Part shown: piece after piece, positions 56,358 through 64,000 of the stretch | How positions within the stretch are numbered: position 1 is the stretch's first letter | Layout of the letters: each line of letters opens with the position of its first letter | From: Sphingobacteriaceae bacterium | Lineage (GTDB): Bacteria; Bacteroidota; Bacteroidia; Sphingobacteriales; Sphingobacteriaceae | Direction of reading: 5' to 3' | Assembly: GCA_947463785.1 (NCBI GenBank) | Contig: CANHRG010000003.1 | Location: 248,001-312,000 of the forward strand | DNA length: 64,000 bases | The notes under the pieces: generated by a model | What the model was told of the DNA's origin: nothing | The model's database searches: none | The model's input: only the letters and a program-made list of their open reading frames with translations | Program-made: the position numbers and the translations under genes

Positions 56358-57785
56358 TTATGCGTCTTTACTTCGCTTGAACAACCTTACAAACCATTGT
56401 TTGTACAAATTGGCATCAAACAATACCGAATCTACACTGGCTTTGTAGGTAAGGAAAATTCCGAGTGGTGTTAGAATGATGATCGCCATCCACATACCCA
56501 AAATAGGAGACACATCGCCCTCTTTGGCATATTTTTCTCCAATGGTTGAGATGATATGGTAAAATAAAAAGAAGATCACCGACATCACAACCGGTAGGCC
56601 CAGACCTCCTTTTCGAATGATGGCTCCTAAAGGTGCGCCTATGAAAAACAAGACCAAACAAGAAAAAGCCAAGGTGATTTTACGATTGTACTCCACAATG
56701 AAGTTGCGAATCTGCTTGTCAAATCCGTCTTCTGAACTTACAATATAGCTAATGCCCTCACGTGCCGAGCGGACATCATCGCCAGCCATGCGATACAGCT
56801 GCTCTTGATTTGGTGCCGATAGCATCTTGATAAAATCTCTTGATTTTAGGCTTTTTTGTGGAACAAGATCTTGAGGTTTTAGGTTTAAGTTGAAGATTTT
56901 ATACCGGAATCTGAGTTGCTGAAAAGCAGATTTTCGCGTACTGTCTGCTTGATTGAGGACGGAATCTTTGGAATAGCTCAGCTGCCTCATGTTCATCATG
57001 GCATAGTTTGATTTGAACAGATTTTCATCTGTACGTTGCATTTTAAAGCCCGATAAATCGAATTTTTGTTCCGTTTCTTTGAATTTAGATCGAATAAAGC
57101 GCTGCCGTGGATTGTATGCCTCATCGCCCGAACTTTCTTCGTAGCGGATACCATCTTTGAGTTTCAGGATCAGGTAACTATTATCGGCTGTTTTAAACAT
57201 CTTGCCTTCTTTCGCCATAACCACATTCACATTACCGTTGGTATTCATGCGGTCGTAAATCACAATGCCATGCAAGGTTTGACCGTCTGCATCTTTCTTT
57301 TCTACGCGAATGGAATAACCCGGAATACTGCTATTGAAAACCCCCTCATTGATCAAAAACGCCGCCTTTTGGTTTCTCACATCCCACAATAAAGAACCCA
57401 TTTTCAAATTGGCAACCGGGAGCATGTAATCCGAAAACAGAAACGCCGCCACACTAAGCATAGAAATCACAATGAGTAGAGGAAACATGGCTTTGCGTAG
57501 TGAAATACCTGCCGATTTGATGGCAACCAATTCGTAATTCTCGCCCAAACTGCCAAATGTCATGATGGAAGAGAGCAAAACGGCGAGCGGCAAGGCCATG
57601 GCTACATTGGTAGCAGAGGCATACATTAAAAGCTGTAGGATTACATACCAATCAAAGCCTTTACCAATGAGGTCGTCGATGTATTTAAATAGAAATAGCA
57701 TCAACAACACAAACATCACAATTAAAAAGGTAGCGATGAATGGTCTGATGAAAGCCTTAAGTACTAAGTAATGCAGCTTTTTCAC
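56358..57785 (-). CDS. LptF/LptG family lipopolysaccharide export permease
   Basis: The 475-residue inner-membrane protein has an N-terminal set of three membrane segments (about 13-125), a periplasmic beta domain (about 126-360) and three C-terminal segments (about 365-455), the LptF/G fold that extracts lipopolysaccharide with LptB. The middle domain is longer than in E. coli. The start is GTG, 4 bases after TATTTTTG. It is preceded by the START-like gene on the same strand. Whether it acts as F or G cannot be decided. Confidence 0.88.
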   Translation of the reverse strand: MKKLHYLVLKAFIRPFIATFLIVMFVLLMLFLFKYIDDLIGKGFDWYVILQLLMYASATNVAMALPLAVLLSSIMTFGSLGENYELVAIKSAGISLRKAMFPLLIVISMLSVAAFLFSDYMLPVANLKMGSLLWDVRNQKAAFLINEGVFNSSIPGYSIRVEKKDADGQTLHGIVIYDRMNTNGNVNVVMAKEGKMFKTADNSYLILKLKDGIRYEESSGDEAYNPRQRFIRSKFKETEQKFDLSGFKMQRTDENLFKSNYAMMNMRQLSYSKDSVLNQADSTRKSAFQQLRFRYKIFNLNLKPQDLVPQKSLKSRDFIKMLSAPNQEQLYRMAGDDVRSAREGISYIVSSEDGFDKQIRNFIVEYNRKITLAFSCLVLFFIGAPLGAIIRKGGLGLPVVMSVIFFLFYHIISTIGEKYAKEGDVSPILGMWMAIIILTPLGIFLTYKASVDSVLFDANLYKQWFVRLFKRSKDA

Positions 57786-57789
57786 AAGA

Positions 57790-57797
57790 CAAAAATA
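57790..57797 (-). promoter_or_regulatory. -7 promoter box before the LptF/G gene
   Basis: TATTTTTG on the minus strand matches TAnnTTTG and sits 4 bases before the GTG start codon, within the 25-base spacer after the START-like gene. Confidence 0.45.
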
Positions 57798-57810
57798 GGG
57801 AAATTATCCC

Positions 57811-58191
57811 CTAAGCGCCCAGCACACTAATTAAATATTGGATTTGATTATCCCAGATGAGTTTACGGTCGGCTAAAGTATCGTCTGTTGCGAAATCGGT
57901 AATGAGCAATGCAACATCATTGGTTAATTCATCCTGCACTATTTCCATTTCTAAATAGCAATGCGGCTCATCGTCTAACCACTTAAATTTTACCGACTTA
58001 TTTTCTTTCACACTCAGCAATTTGGCTTTTTGCAGTTCACCGTCCCAAATAAAAGAATAGGTTTGGTCACGATAGGTAACATCATCGGCAAACCATTGTG
58101 CCAATCCATTGGGTTCATTCAAAAAACTGAAAAGTATTTTTGGGGATGATTTTATTTCGTACTCGAGTGTAAATTTTTTCTTTTCTGCCAT
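57811..58191 (-). CDS. START-like (AHSA1/SRPBCC) domain protein
   Basis: The 126-residue protein has the single-domain SRPBCC/AHSA1 helix-grip pattern: FTLEYEIKSSPKILFSFL with the opening strand and helix, GLAQWFADDV near 31, WDGELQKAKL and a C-terminal helix. Such proteins bind small hydrophobic ligands. The function here is unknown. It is common next to the LptF/G gene in Bacteroidota, 25 bases upstream of it. Confidence 0.85.
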   Translation of the reverse strand: MAEKKKFTLEYEIKSSPKILFSFLNEPNGLAQWFADDVTYRDQTYSFIWDGELQKAKLLSVKENKSVKFKWLDDEPHCYLEMEIVQDELTNDVALLITDFATDDTLADRKLIWDNQIQYLISVLGA

Positions 58192-58259
58192 GATCTGGTC
58201 TTAAACATTGTCCGCCTAGGCGAATTTTATCATTTTTTCTAAAGAAAGGGATTTTGTTC

Positions 58260-58267
58260 TATATTTG
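58260..58267 (+). promoter_or_regulatory. -7 promoter box of the CAT-anticodon tRNA
   Basis: TATATTTG matches TAnnTTTG exactly, 24 bases before the tRNA 5' end. Confidence 0.5.
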
Positions 58268-58291
58268 CAAACCAATTTCGAATAGAAATTT

Positions 58292-58365
58292 GGCGGGGTA
58301 GCTCAGCTGGTTAGAGCGCAGGATTCATAACCCTGAGGTCGGCAGTTCGATCCTGCTCCCCGCTA
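58292..58365 (+). tRNA. tRNA with CAT anticodon, probably elongator tRNA-Met
   Basis: The 74-base cloverleaf pairs GGCGGGG with CCCCGCT (G1-T72 wobble) with discriminator A. The D arm has TAGCTCAGCTGG, the anticodon loop is TTCATAA, and the T loop is TTCGATC. The closing pair A31-C39 of the anticodon stem is a mismatch. Initiator features (unpaired 1-72, three G-C pairs below the loop) are absent. A lysidine-modified tRNA-Ile2 is the alternative and cannot be excluded by eye. CCA is not encoded. Confidence 0.92.
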
Positions 58366-58367
58366 CT

Positions 58368-58393
58368 AAATGCCCCTTTTAGGGGCATTTTTA
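58368..58393 (+). terminator. Rho-independent terminator after the CAT-anticodon tRNA
   Basis: AAATGCCCC pairs perfectly with GGGGCATTT around a TTTTA loop and continues into TT, 3 bases after the tRNA end. Confidence 0.85.
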
Positions 58394-58427
58394 GTTTACG
58401 CGAAAATGAACAAAGGATTATCCAGAA

Positions 58428-60038
58428 TTATCGAGCAGTTTTCATAGCCAATTCAACTGCCCGATGCGCATTGACCACACCACCCGTTAAACACACCTCA
58501 GAAAACGGCACTCTTACCGTTCCCTCATCGGCTTTCACTTTTACTTTCTGATCAATCTTGGTAACCGATTTCAGGATGATTTCTTTAACCTCTTGGGCGT
58601 TTAATTTTGGGAAATAGGAACGCAAAAGTGCAGCCAATCCGGAAACTACTGGAGCAGCCATACTGGTACCGTTATTGTCTTTGTATTTTGATTCTGGTAT
58701 GGTTGAATTGATTTCAACTCCGGGTGCAAAAACATCCACATTCTTTTTGCCATAGTTAGAAAAAACGGCCATAATGCTTTCGTCGTTCTTCCATCCCGAA
58801 GCCCCAACTTCGATCCAGTTGGCCGCCGATCCGGTTGTTAAACCGGTACTGTCTGAATAAAAACGCGAAGGATAGTTTTTGGCAACATCCGTATTCTTGG
58901 CATCGTTACCGGCTGCATGCACCAGCAAAACATCTTTAGATTGTGCATAACGTACGGCATCATCTACCACCGATTTATCCCACACGTAACTCTTACCAAA
59001 ACTCATGTTGATTATTTTAGCACCATTATCAACGGCATAACGAATGGCATTGGCCACATCTTTGTCTCGTTCATCGCCATCGGGCACTATGCGTAAGGGC
59101 ATAATCCAAACTTGGTCAGCAACACCTTGAATACCAATACCATTGTTTCGAACAGCTCCAATGATGCCTGCTACGTGGGTTCCGTGCTCAGCATCCGGAC
59201 CTTTAACATCCGGATTTCCATAAAAACGCTCTTTACTATCCTGATAGTTATCGCCAACTAAACCACGGGGATCGTAATCTAAATTCAATTGGTAATTCAA
59301 TTTGATCTCGTAAGTCTTGTAGGCTTCCTCCATTTCGTCGTAAAATTTCTTAAAATCAGGCTCATCCTTTAGAGCAGATTTCACCGATTTGATCACTTCT
59401 TTTTCTACTTCACTAGCGGGAGAATAGTTCTCAAAATCTTTAACAGAAGGATTCTGAACAGCTATTTTAGCCAGTATTTCTTTTAAAGTTTTGCGAAAGA
59501 AACCAATGTTGTTGAAATAATTTTGAGCTTCTTCCCACTGAGCCATATAATCGGTAATTAATTGTTGATACAGCTCAAACTCCTTACGTTCCTTCGGAGA
59601 AAAAGCAGTACTATTCAAGGCCGATTCGTATTTGGGTTTGTACTTGCGAATAAGCCTGGTTAACTCCATGTTATCGTACTGCACATTTCCCTTGGCCGAA
59701 CCAATAAAACTCCAGCCATGCACATCGTCAATGTAACCATTGGCATCATCATCCTTACCATTACCCGCAATCTCTTTGGTATTTGTCCAAATTCGTGCAT
59801 TCAAATCCTCATGCTCAATATCCACGCCACCATCAATAACAGCAACAATTACAGCTTGAGGGCTTTTCTTCTGCACTAGAGTGTAGGCTTTTTCGGTACT
59901 GATACCAAACACCCCATCGGTCTTAAAATCTAAATTTTGCCAATTCGCTACGGGCTTCTCCTTTTTTTGCGCAAATGCAGCGAAAGAAACCGCGAACAAT
60001 ACTACCAGTAACCGGTACTTTAAAAACTTTGTATTCAT
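58428..60038 (-). CDS. Secreted subtilisin-family (S8) serine protease
   Basis: The 536-residue protein has a signal peptide (1-24, ending FAQ), catalytic Asp69 in VAVIDGGVD, His near 283 in HGTHVAGIIGA and Ser near 457 in NGTSMAAPVVSG. About 210 residues lie between Asp and His, including a Lys/Glu-rich helical insertion (about 110-265), far more than in subtilisin. It lacks a sorting tail. I use the ATG at 60038; a TTG three codons upstream is open. The protein probably acts in the periplasm or outside. It is a single gene divergent from bamD. Confidence 0.9.
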   Translation of the reverse strand: MNTKFLKYRLLVVLFAVSFAAFAQKKEKPVANWQNLDFKTDGVFGISTEKAYTLVQKKSPQAVIVAVIDGGVDIEHEDLNARIWTNTKEIAGNGKDDDANGYIDDVHGWSFIGSAKGNVQYDNMELTRLIRKYKPKYESALNSTAFSPKERKEFELYQQLITDYMAQWEEAQNYFNNIGFFRKTLKEILAKIAVQNPSVKDFENYSPASEVEKEVIKSVKSALKDEPDFKKFYDEMEEAYKTYEIKLNYQLNLDYDPRGLVGDNYQDSKERFYGNPDVKGPDAEHGTHVAGIIGAVRNNGIGIQGVADQVWIMPLRIVPDGDERDKDVANAIRYAVDNGAKIINMSFGKSYVWDKSVVDDAVRYAQSKDVLLVHAAGNDAKNTDVAKNYPSRFYSDSTGLTTGSAANWIEVGASGWKNDESIMAVFSNYGKKNVDVFAPGVEINSTIPESKYKDNNGTSMAAPVVSGLAALLRSYFPKLNAQEVKEIILKSVTKIDQKVKVKADEGTVRVPFSEVCLTGGVVNAHRAVELAMKTAR

Positions 60039-60131
60039 AGCATGCAATTTACAGGATAAAACGAAATCTAGCTATCGGAATTATCACATTTGCCAGTAAA
60101 GCGGTCAAATACTTAATAAATGTTAAAATAA

Positions 60132-60161
60132 TTGACCTTTAAGCGAATTAAGCTATCTTTG
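60132..60161 (+). promoter_or_regulatory. Promoter of the bamD unit
   Basis: TTG at 60132-60134 and TATCTTTG at 60154-60161 are separated by exactly 19 bases, a perfect Bacteroidota-type -33/-7 promoter. The start codon is only 4 bases further, so the transcript should be leaderless or nearly so. Confidence 0.7.
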
Positions 60162-60165
60162 CAGG

Positions 60166-61017
60166 ATGTTTTCAGCTAAACGTGTATTATTTTTTTTCGT
60201 AACAGTCTTTATGCTCACCGCTCAAGGCTGCAAAAGCAAATTCGAGAAGATTCGATTGAGCTCGGATATTGCTAAGAAATACCAGGAGGCTGTTAAATAT
60301 TACGATAAGAAAGATTACAATAAAGCATTGATTTTGTTGGATGATTTGGTGCAGCGCTACAGAGGTCGTGCCGAAGCAGAAGATTTATACTATTACTTTG
60401 CGTATACCAATTACAACCTGAAAGATTACACCACTGCCAGGTACCACTTCAAAATTTTTGCCGACACCTATCCAAACAGTACAAAAGCCGAAGAATGCAG
60501 ATACATGGCTGCGTATTGCTTCTATTTGGAATCGCCAAATTATTCACTAGATCAAAGCAATACCATAAAAGCTATTGAAGCTTTACAACTGTTTATCAAT
60601 TTGTATCCAAGAAGTGATCGAAGTGCAGAGGCGGCAAAACTAATCCAAGATTTGAGAGACAAATTAGAGATTAAATCTTTCGAAAACGCCAAATTATACC
60701 TGACCATTGGTGACTATAAATCGGCAGTAATTGCATTCCGTAACTCAATGCGTGAGTATCCAGACACAAAATTTGCCGAAGAAATGGAATATCTGGCTAT
60801 CGAGTCTCAATGCCTGTATGCTAAAAACAGTATTGAAGCTAAACAGGAAGAACGTTTTACTGAAGCCATTCAAATGGCGAATGAATTTGCAGAAAACTAT
60901 CCGGAAAGTAAATTTCTGAAAGATAGCGAACAACTGAAAAAAGATGCTTTAAAAGGCATTGAAGAAGCTAAGAAAATTTTAGCCATTCAAGCTGCCGAAC
61001 AAAAAATTAAAAATTAA
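60166..61017 (+). CDS. bamD: Outer-membrane assembly lipoprotein BamD
   Basis: The 283-residue lipoprotein has a signal peptide ending at Cys22 (MLTAQGC) and five TPR-like helical pairs (KDYNKALILLDDLVQRY near 46, ARYHFKIFADTYPNSTKAEE near 86, IEALQLFINLYPRSDRSAEA near 143), as in BamD of the outer-membrane protein assembly machine. The lipoprotein signal requires the first ATG, although a -7 box ends 4 bases before it. It opens the bamD-omega-coaBC-DUF4835-recN series. Confidence 0.92.
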   Translation: MFSAKRVLFFFVTVFMLTAQGCKSKFEKIRLSSDIAKKYQEAVKYYDKKDYNKALILLDDLVQRYRGRAEAEDLYYYFAYTNYNLKDYTTARYHFKIFADTYPNSTKAEECRYMAAYCFYLESPNYSLDQSNTIKAIEALQLFINLYPRSDRSAEAAKLIQDLRDKLEIKSFENAKLYLTIGDYKSAVIAFRNSMREYPDTKFAEEMEYLAIESQCLYAKNSIEAKQEERFTEAIQMANEFAENYPESKFLKDSEQLKKDALKGIEEAKKILAIQAAEQKIKN

Positions 61018-61028
61018 AAATTAATACA

Positions 61029-61355
61029 ATGACAAACAAACCGTCTGTTCCAACCAGCACAATTACCCGCGATTTGCGTGAATTGGATAAAGAAACAGGT
61101 AACATCTACGAGTCAATCGTAGTGATTGCAAAACGTGCAAACCAAATTTCAAACAACATGAAAGAAGAGCTACATGCTAAATTGGCTGAGTTCGCTTCAT
61201 CAAGTGATAATTTGGAGGAAGTGTTTGAAAATCGCGAACAAATCGAAATTTCAAAACACTACGAGCGTTTACCAAAACCTACATTGGTTGCAGTTGATGA
61301 ATTCATCAACAAAAAGGTTTACCACCGCAATCCAAGCAAGGAACAAAATTCCTAA
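61029..61355 (+). CDS. RNA polymerase omega/Rpb6-type subunit
   Basis: The 108-residue protein has the Rpb6/omega features NIYESIVVIAKRANQISNN (26-44) and the C-terminal KPTLVAVDEFINKKVYHRNP. It is longer than E. coli omega and fits the Bacteroidota form. It is 11 bases after bamD, and coaBC follows after 14 bases. Confidence 0.87.
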   Translation: MTNKPSVPTSTITRDLRELDKETGNIYESIVVIAKRANQISNNMKEELHAKLAEFASSSDNLEEVFENREQIEISKHYERLPKPTLVAVDEFINKKVYHRNPSKEQNS

Positions 61356-61369
61356 CTCATACAGATTTT

Positions 61370-62569
61370 ATGCTTCAGGGCAAAAAAATCATTCTGGGCG
61401 TTTGCGGTAGTATTGCCAGTTATAAAACCGCGAATCTCATTCGCTTGTTTGTAAAAGCAGGTGCCGAAGTCCAGGTTTTGATGACAAAAGATGCCACTGA
61501 ATTCATTACTCCTCTAACATTAGCTACACTTTCCAAGCGTCCGGTATTGGTTGATTATTTCAAAGCCGATACCGGAGAATGGAACAACCACGTAGATTTA
61601 GGCCTTTGGGCCGATTTATTCCTCATTGCTCCGGCAAGTGCCAATACCTTGGCCAAAATGGCCACCGGAGTTTGTGACAACCTGTTATTAGCTACCTACC
61701 TTTCTGCCAAATGTCCGGTTTATTTCGCTCCGGCTATGGATTTAGACATGTGGAAGCATCCGGCAACACAGCAAAATATTGAAAAGCTTCAACAATTTGG
61801 CAATCAGCTGATCAAACCCGCCTTTGGTGAACTAGCCAGCGGGTTAGTGGGCGAAGGCCGCATGGCCGAACCGGAAGAAATTGTTGCATTCCTGGATGGG
61901 GAACTAAAAAAAAAACTTCCGCTAAACGGTAAGAAAGCCTTAGTCACAGCAGGTCCAACTTTTGAAGCCATTGATCCGGTACGCTTTATCGGCAATCACT
62001 CTTCAGGAAAAATGGGCTTCGCTATTGCCGAAAAGCTGAATCAATTGGGGGCAGAGGTAACCTTAATCAGCGGACCATCTGCCATGCAGTTAAACAGCAA
62101 GCAAATTTCTCGTATCGATGTAGTTTCTGCAGACCAAATGCTGGAGGAGGTCAATCGGCATTTCCCAAAAGCCGACATTACGGTCATGAGCGCAGCTGTT
62201 GCCGATTACAAACCGGCATCTGCTGCTAGCGAAAAAATCAAAAAGAAAGAAGCAGAATTTTCAATCCAATTGATAAAAACAACAGACATTCTTTCCGGCT
62301 TAGGTGCTCAGAAAAAATCTGGACAAGTGCTCATTGGCTTTGCTCTTGAAACCGAAAACGAGCAAGAGCATGCCATTCAAAAGCTGAAAAATAAAAATCT
62401 GGACTTCATTGTATTGAATTCTTTAAAGGATGAAGGAGCTGGGTTCAAAGGCGATCAGAATAAAATCACCATCATCGACAAGAATTTGACTACCGAAACG
62501 TTTGATTTAAAACCTAAAACCGAGGTTGCGGCAGACATTTGCCAGAAAATCATAAATTTAGTCTCCTAA
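61370..62569 (+). CDS. coaBC: Bifunctional phosphopantothenoylcysteine decarboxylase/synthetase
   Basis: The 399-residue flavoenzyme joins Cys to 4'-phosphopantothenate and decarboxylates it in coenzyme A synthesis. The N-terminal CoaC part has GVCGSIASYKTANLIRL (8-24), the catalytic HVDL (about 65-68), and PASANTLAKMATGVCDNLL near 79. The C-terminal CoaB part has KALVTAGPTFEAIDPVRFIGN near 190. Its stop overlaps the next ATG by one base (TAATG). Confidence 0.96.
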   Translation: MLQGKKIILGVCGSIASYKTANLIRLFVKAGAEVQVLMTKDATEFITPLTLATLSKRPVLVDYFKADTGEWNNHVDLGLWADLFLIAPASANTLAKMATGVCDNLLLATYLSAKCPVYFAPAMDLDMWKHPATQQNIEKLQQFGNQLIKPAFGELASGLVGEGRMAEPEEIVAFLDGELKKKLPLNGKKALVTAGPTFEAIDPVRFIGNHSSGKMGFAIAEKLNQLGAEVTLISGPSAMQLNSKQISRIDVVSADQMLEEVNRHFPKADITVMSAAVADYKPASAASEKIKKKEAEFSIQLIKTTDILSGLGAQKKSGQVLIGFALETENEQEHAIQKLKNKNLDFIVLNSLKDEGAGFKGDQNKITIIDKNLTTETFDLKPKTEVAADICQKIINLVS

Positions 62570-63465
62570 TGAAGCGATTTTGGATCATACTTCTGCTCAC
62601 CTGTAGCTTTCAAGTCGTTAAGGCTCAAGATCTCAATGCCAGAATTCAAATTCTTGCTCCTAAAATTCAAAGTGCCAATAAGCGAATTCTGGATGTTTTG
62701 AAGACGGCTATGAGCGATTTTCTGAATGGGCGAAAATGGAGTAACGATGCCCTCCGACCACAAGAACGCATTGATTGCAATTGGGTAATTACCATAACCG
62801 ACTGGGATGGCTCATCGCCCAACTTTAAAGCAGAAGCGCAAATTCAGTCTAGCCGACCTGTTTACAATACCTCATACAACAGCACTATCCTCAATTTGAG
62901 CGATAAAAATTTCGATTTTTATTATGCGGAAGGCCAAGCTATCGACTTTTCTGATCAGAATTACATCTCGAATTTGAGTTCGCTATTGGCATTTTATGCC
63001 AATGTCATCGTTGGAATGGATTACGATTCGTTCAGTAAAATGGGCGGAACACCCTACTATGCAAAAGCGCAGAACATCCTAAATAATGCCCAAAATTCTG
63101 CAAATATCGGTTGGAAGGCTTTTGAAGGTTTACGCAACCGATTTTGGCTTATCGAAAACCTCAACAATAAAAGCTTTCTGCCCATTCGTGAGGCACTGTA
63201 TACCTATCATCGAAATGGCTTAGACGAAATGGCCGATAATCCGACTAAAGGACAAAAATCCATTGTTGAGCTTTTACCTGAATTTGAGAAGCTTGACCAA
63301 CTGAAACAAGGCGCCATGCTTACCCAATTGTTTTTCACTGCAAAATCAGACGAATTGGTAGATGTACTCCAGAATGCTTCTGCTCAGGGTAAAATGCAAG
63401 CTTATCAAATTTTAAGCAAAATAGACCCTACCAATGCGGCTAAATACGAGGGCCTGAAAAAATAG
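62569..63465 (+). CDS. DUF4835 family exported protein
   Basis: The 298-residue protein has a signal peptide (MKRFWIILLLTCSFQVVKAQ) and the opening LNARIQILAPKIQSANKRIL, typical of DUF4835, which lies between coaBC and recN in many Bacteroidota. The role is unknown. I use the ATG at 62569, which gives a clean signal peptide and overlaps the coaBC stop. An upstream ATG at 62539 would add ten hydrophilic residues inside coaBC. Confidence 0.88.
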   Translation: MKRFWIILLLTCSFQVVKAQDLNARIQILAPKIQSANKRILDVLKTAMSDFLNGRKWSNDALRPQERIDCNWVITITDWDGSSPNFKAEAQIQSSRPVYNTSYNSTILNLSDKNFDFYYAEGQAIDFSDQNYISNLSSLLAFYANVIVGMDYDSFSKMGGTPYYAKAQNILNNAQNSANIGWKAFEGLRNRFWLIENLNNKSFLPIREALYTYHRNGLDEMADNPTKGQKSIVELLPEFEKLDQLKQGAMLTQLFFTAKSDELVDVLQNASAQGKMQAYQILSKIDPTNAAKYEGLKK

Positions 63466-63532
63466 TTAAGCCAATAAACTTAGCCCCAGTCGAGTGTTAT
63501 AAAATTGCTATTTTAGCGAAAACCTTCAAAAA

Positions 63533-64000
63533 ATGCTACAAAGGCTTTCCATCAGCAATTATGCATTAATAGATAATTTGGACATTAGTTTCGCCAAAGA
63601 TTTGAACATCCTGACTGGCGAAACGGGTGCTGGTAAGTCTATTATTTTGGGAGCCCTTTCCTTGATACTCGGACAACGGGCAGAAAGTAAGTATTTCTTC
63701 AATCAGGAAAAAAAATGTGTTATTGAAGGCACCTTTCTAATCAAAGACTACGATCTGAAAAGCTTTTTTGAAGAAAACGATCTTGATGAAGAACAAGAAA
63801 CTGTATTACGCCGCGAAATTTCTGCAGACGGCAAAACCCGCTCATTCATTAATGACACACCGGTAAACCTAAATACACTGAAACAACTCGGAGAGCAATT
63901 GATTGATATCCATTCTCAGCATGCAACATTGGCTATCAATAACGAGCGTTTCCAATTGGTAGTACTCGACACTTTGGCGGCTCACACTGAAACGCTGAAT
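63533..64000 (+). CDS. recN: DNA repair protein RecN, N-terminal part
   Basis: The first 156 residues of this SMC-like repair ATPase are present; the gene continues past the right edge. Identifying features are LSISNYALIDNLDISF (5-20), Walker A TGETGAGKSIILGAL (28-42), GQRAESKYF near 47, and LIDIHSQHATLAI near 128. A TATTTTAG sequence (one mismatch to the -7 box) lies about 20 bases before the ATG, so it may have its own promoter besides the bamD series. Confidence 0.95.
   Translation, partial: MLQRLSISNYALIDNLDISFAKDLNILTGETGAGKSIILGALSLILGQRAESKYFFNQEKKCVIEGTFLIKDYDLKSFFEENDLDEEQETVLRREISADGKTRSFINDTPVNLNTLKQLGEQLIDIHSQHATLAINNERFQLVVLDTLAAHTETLN

Noticed and set aside
61000-61027. Short AAAAATT-type tandem repeat between bamD and the omega gene
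   Set aside because: About three imperfect copies in AT-rich DNA at a gene boundary; no evidence of function.

Overview
The window is a stretch of ordinary bacterial chromosome, and everything in it points to the phylum Bacteroidota, most likely the order Sphingobacteriales. Lineage markers are two TonB-receptor-like outer-membrane proteins, the order rpmB-rpmG-DUF4295-ftsY-rimO, the order parA-parB-DUF5683-dapB-lepB, the order ftsX-DUF3098-uppP-truB-ribF, the order bamD-omega-coaBC-DUF4835-recN, a long LepB, and promoters of the TAnnTTTG (-7) type. The DNA is AT-rich throughout, and I saw no compositional island, phage, transposon, CRISPR array or rRNA operon. There are about 56 protein genes and two tRNA genes (Ala-GGC and a CAT-anticodon tRNA). 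recN runs off the right edge.

Layout. 1-4.1 kb: a doubtful 54-residue reading frame, then a secreted CBM9-like protein with a large outer-membrane receptor. 4.3-4.9 kb: an orphan LuxR-type response regulator whose phosphoacceptor Asp is Glu. 4.9-8.6 kb (minus): DUF983 and a sulfur cluster (TauE-like permease, CstB-type persulfide dioxygenase-rhodanese, two half-size YeeE/YedE permeases). 8.6-11.4 kb: an SbtA-like permease, a Sua5-type enzyme and a DUF6671 protein. 11.5-16.3 kb: a TolC-HlyD-ABC export set with a degenerate ATPase domain, and a small secreted protein. 16.4-20.3 kb: tRNA-Ala, lpxB, surE, acs. 20.4-26.5 kb (plus): ribosomal proteins, ftsY, rimO, bacillithiol enzyme bshC, an Ldh-family dehydrogenase. 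26.5-30.7 kb (minus): lepB, dapB, DUF5683, parB, parA. 30.8-39.4 kb: an FMN reductase, a short BtuF-like protein, a collagen-like secreted protein, a second receptor-like barrel, leuS, and a lipoprotein with seven internal repeats. 39.6-43.2 kb: ftsX to ribF. 43.2-50.6 kb: a LysE exporter, uvrA, an RNA polymerase sigma factor, nth, recA, tsaD. 50.6-64 kb: a TamB-like protein, ribBA, an LptF/G permease, a START-like protein, tRNA, an S8 protease, bamD, omega, coaBC, DUF4835, recN.

How it fits together. Most genes are housekeeping: envelope building (lpxB, uppP, bamD, tamB, lptF/G, lepB), DNA repair and segregation (uvrA, nth, recA, recN, parAB), translation and tRNA modification (rpmB, rpmG, leuS, truB, Sua5/tsaD, rimO) and cofactor synthesis (ribBA, ribF, coaBC). 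The accessory interest lies in the sulfur cluster, whose two promoter regions share a 12-base element and which coexists with bshC; in the orphan phosphorylation-deficient-looking response regulator; in the exporter with divergent ATPase motifs; in the tamB reading frame that has no standard start codon in the right place; and in at least six genes whose -7 promoter box lies only 3-6 bases before the start codon, which suggests leaderless or nearly leaderless mRNAs. I found no clearly new multi-gene defence or metabolic system.
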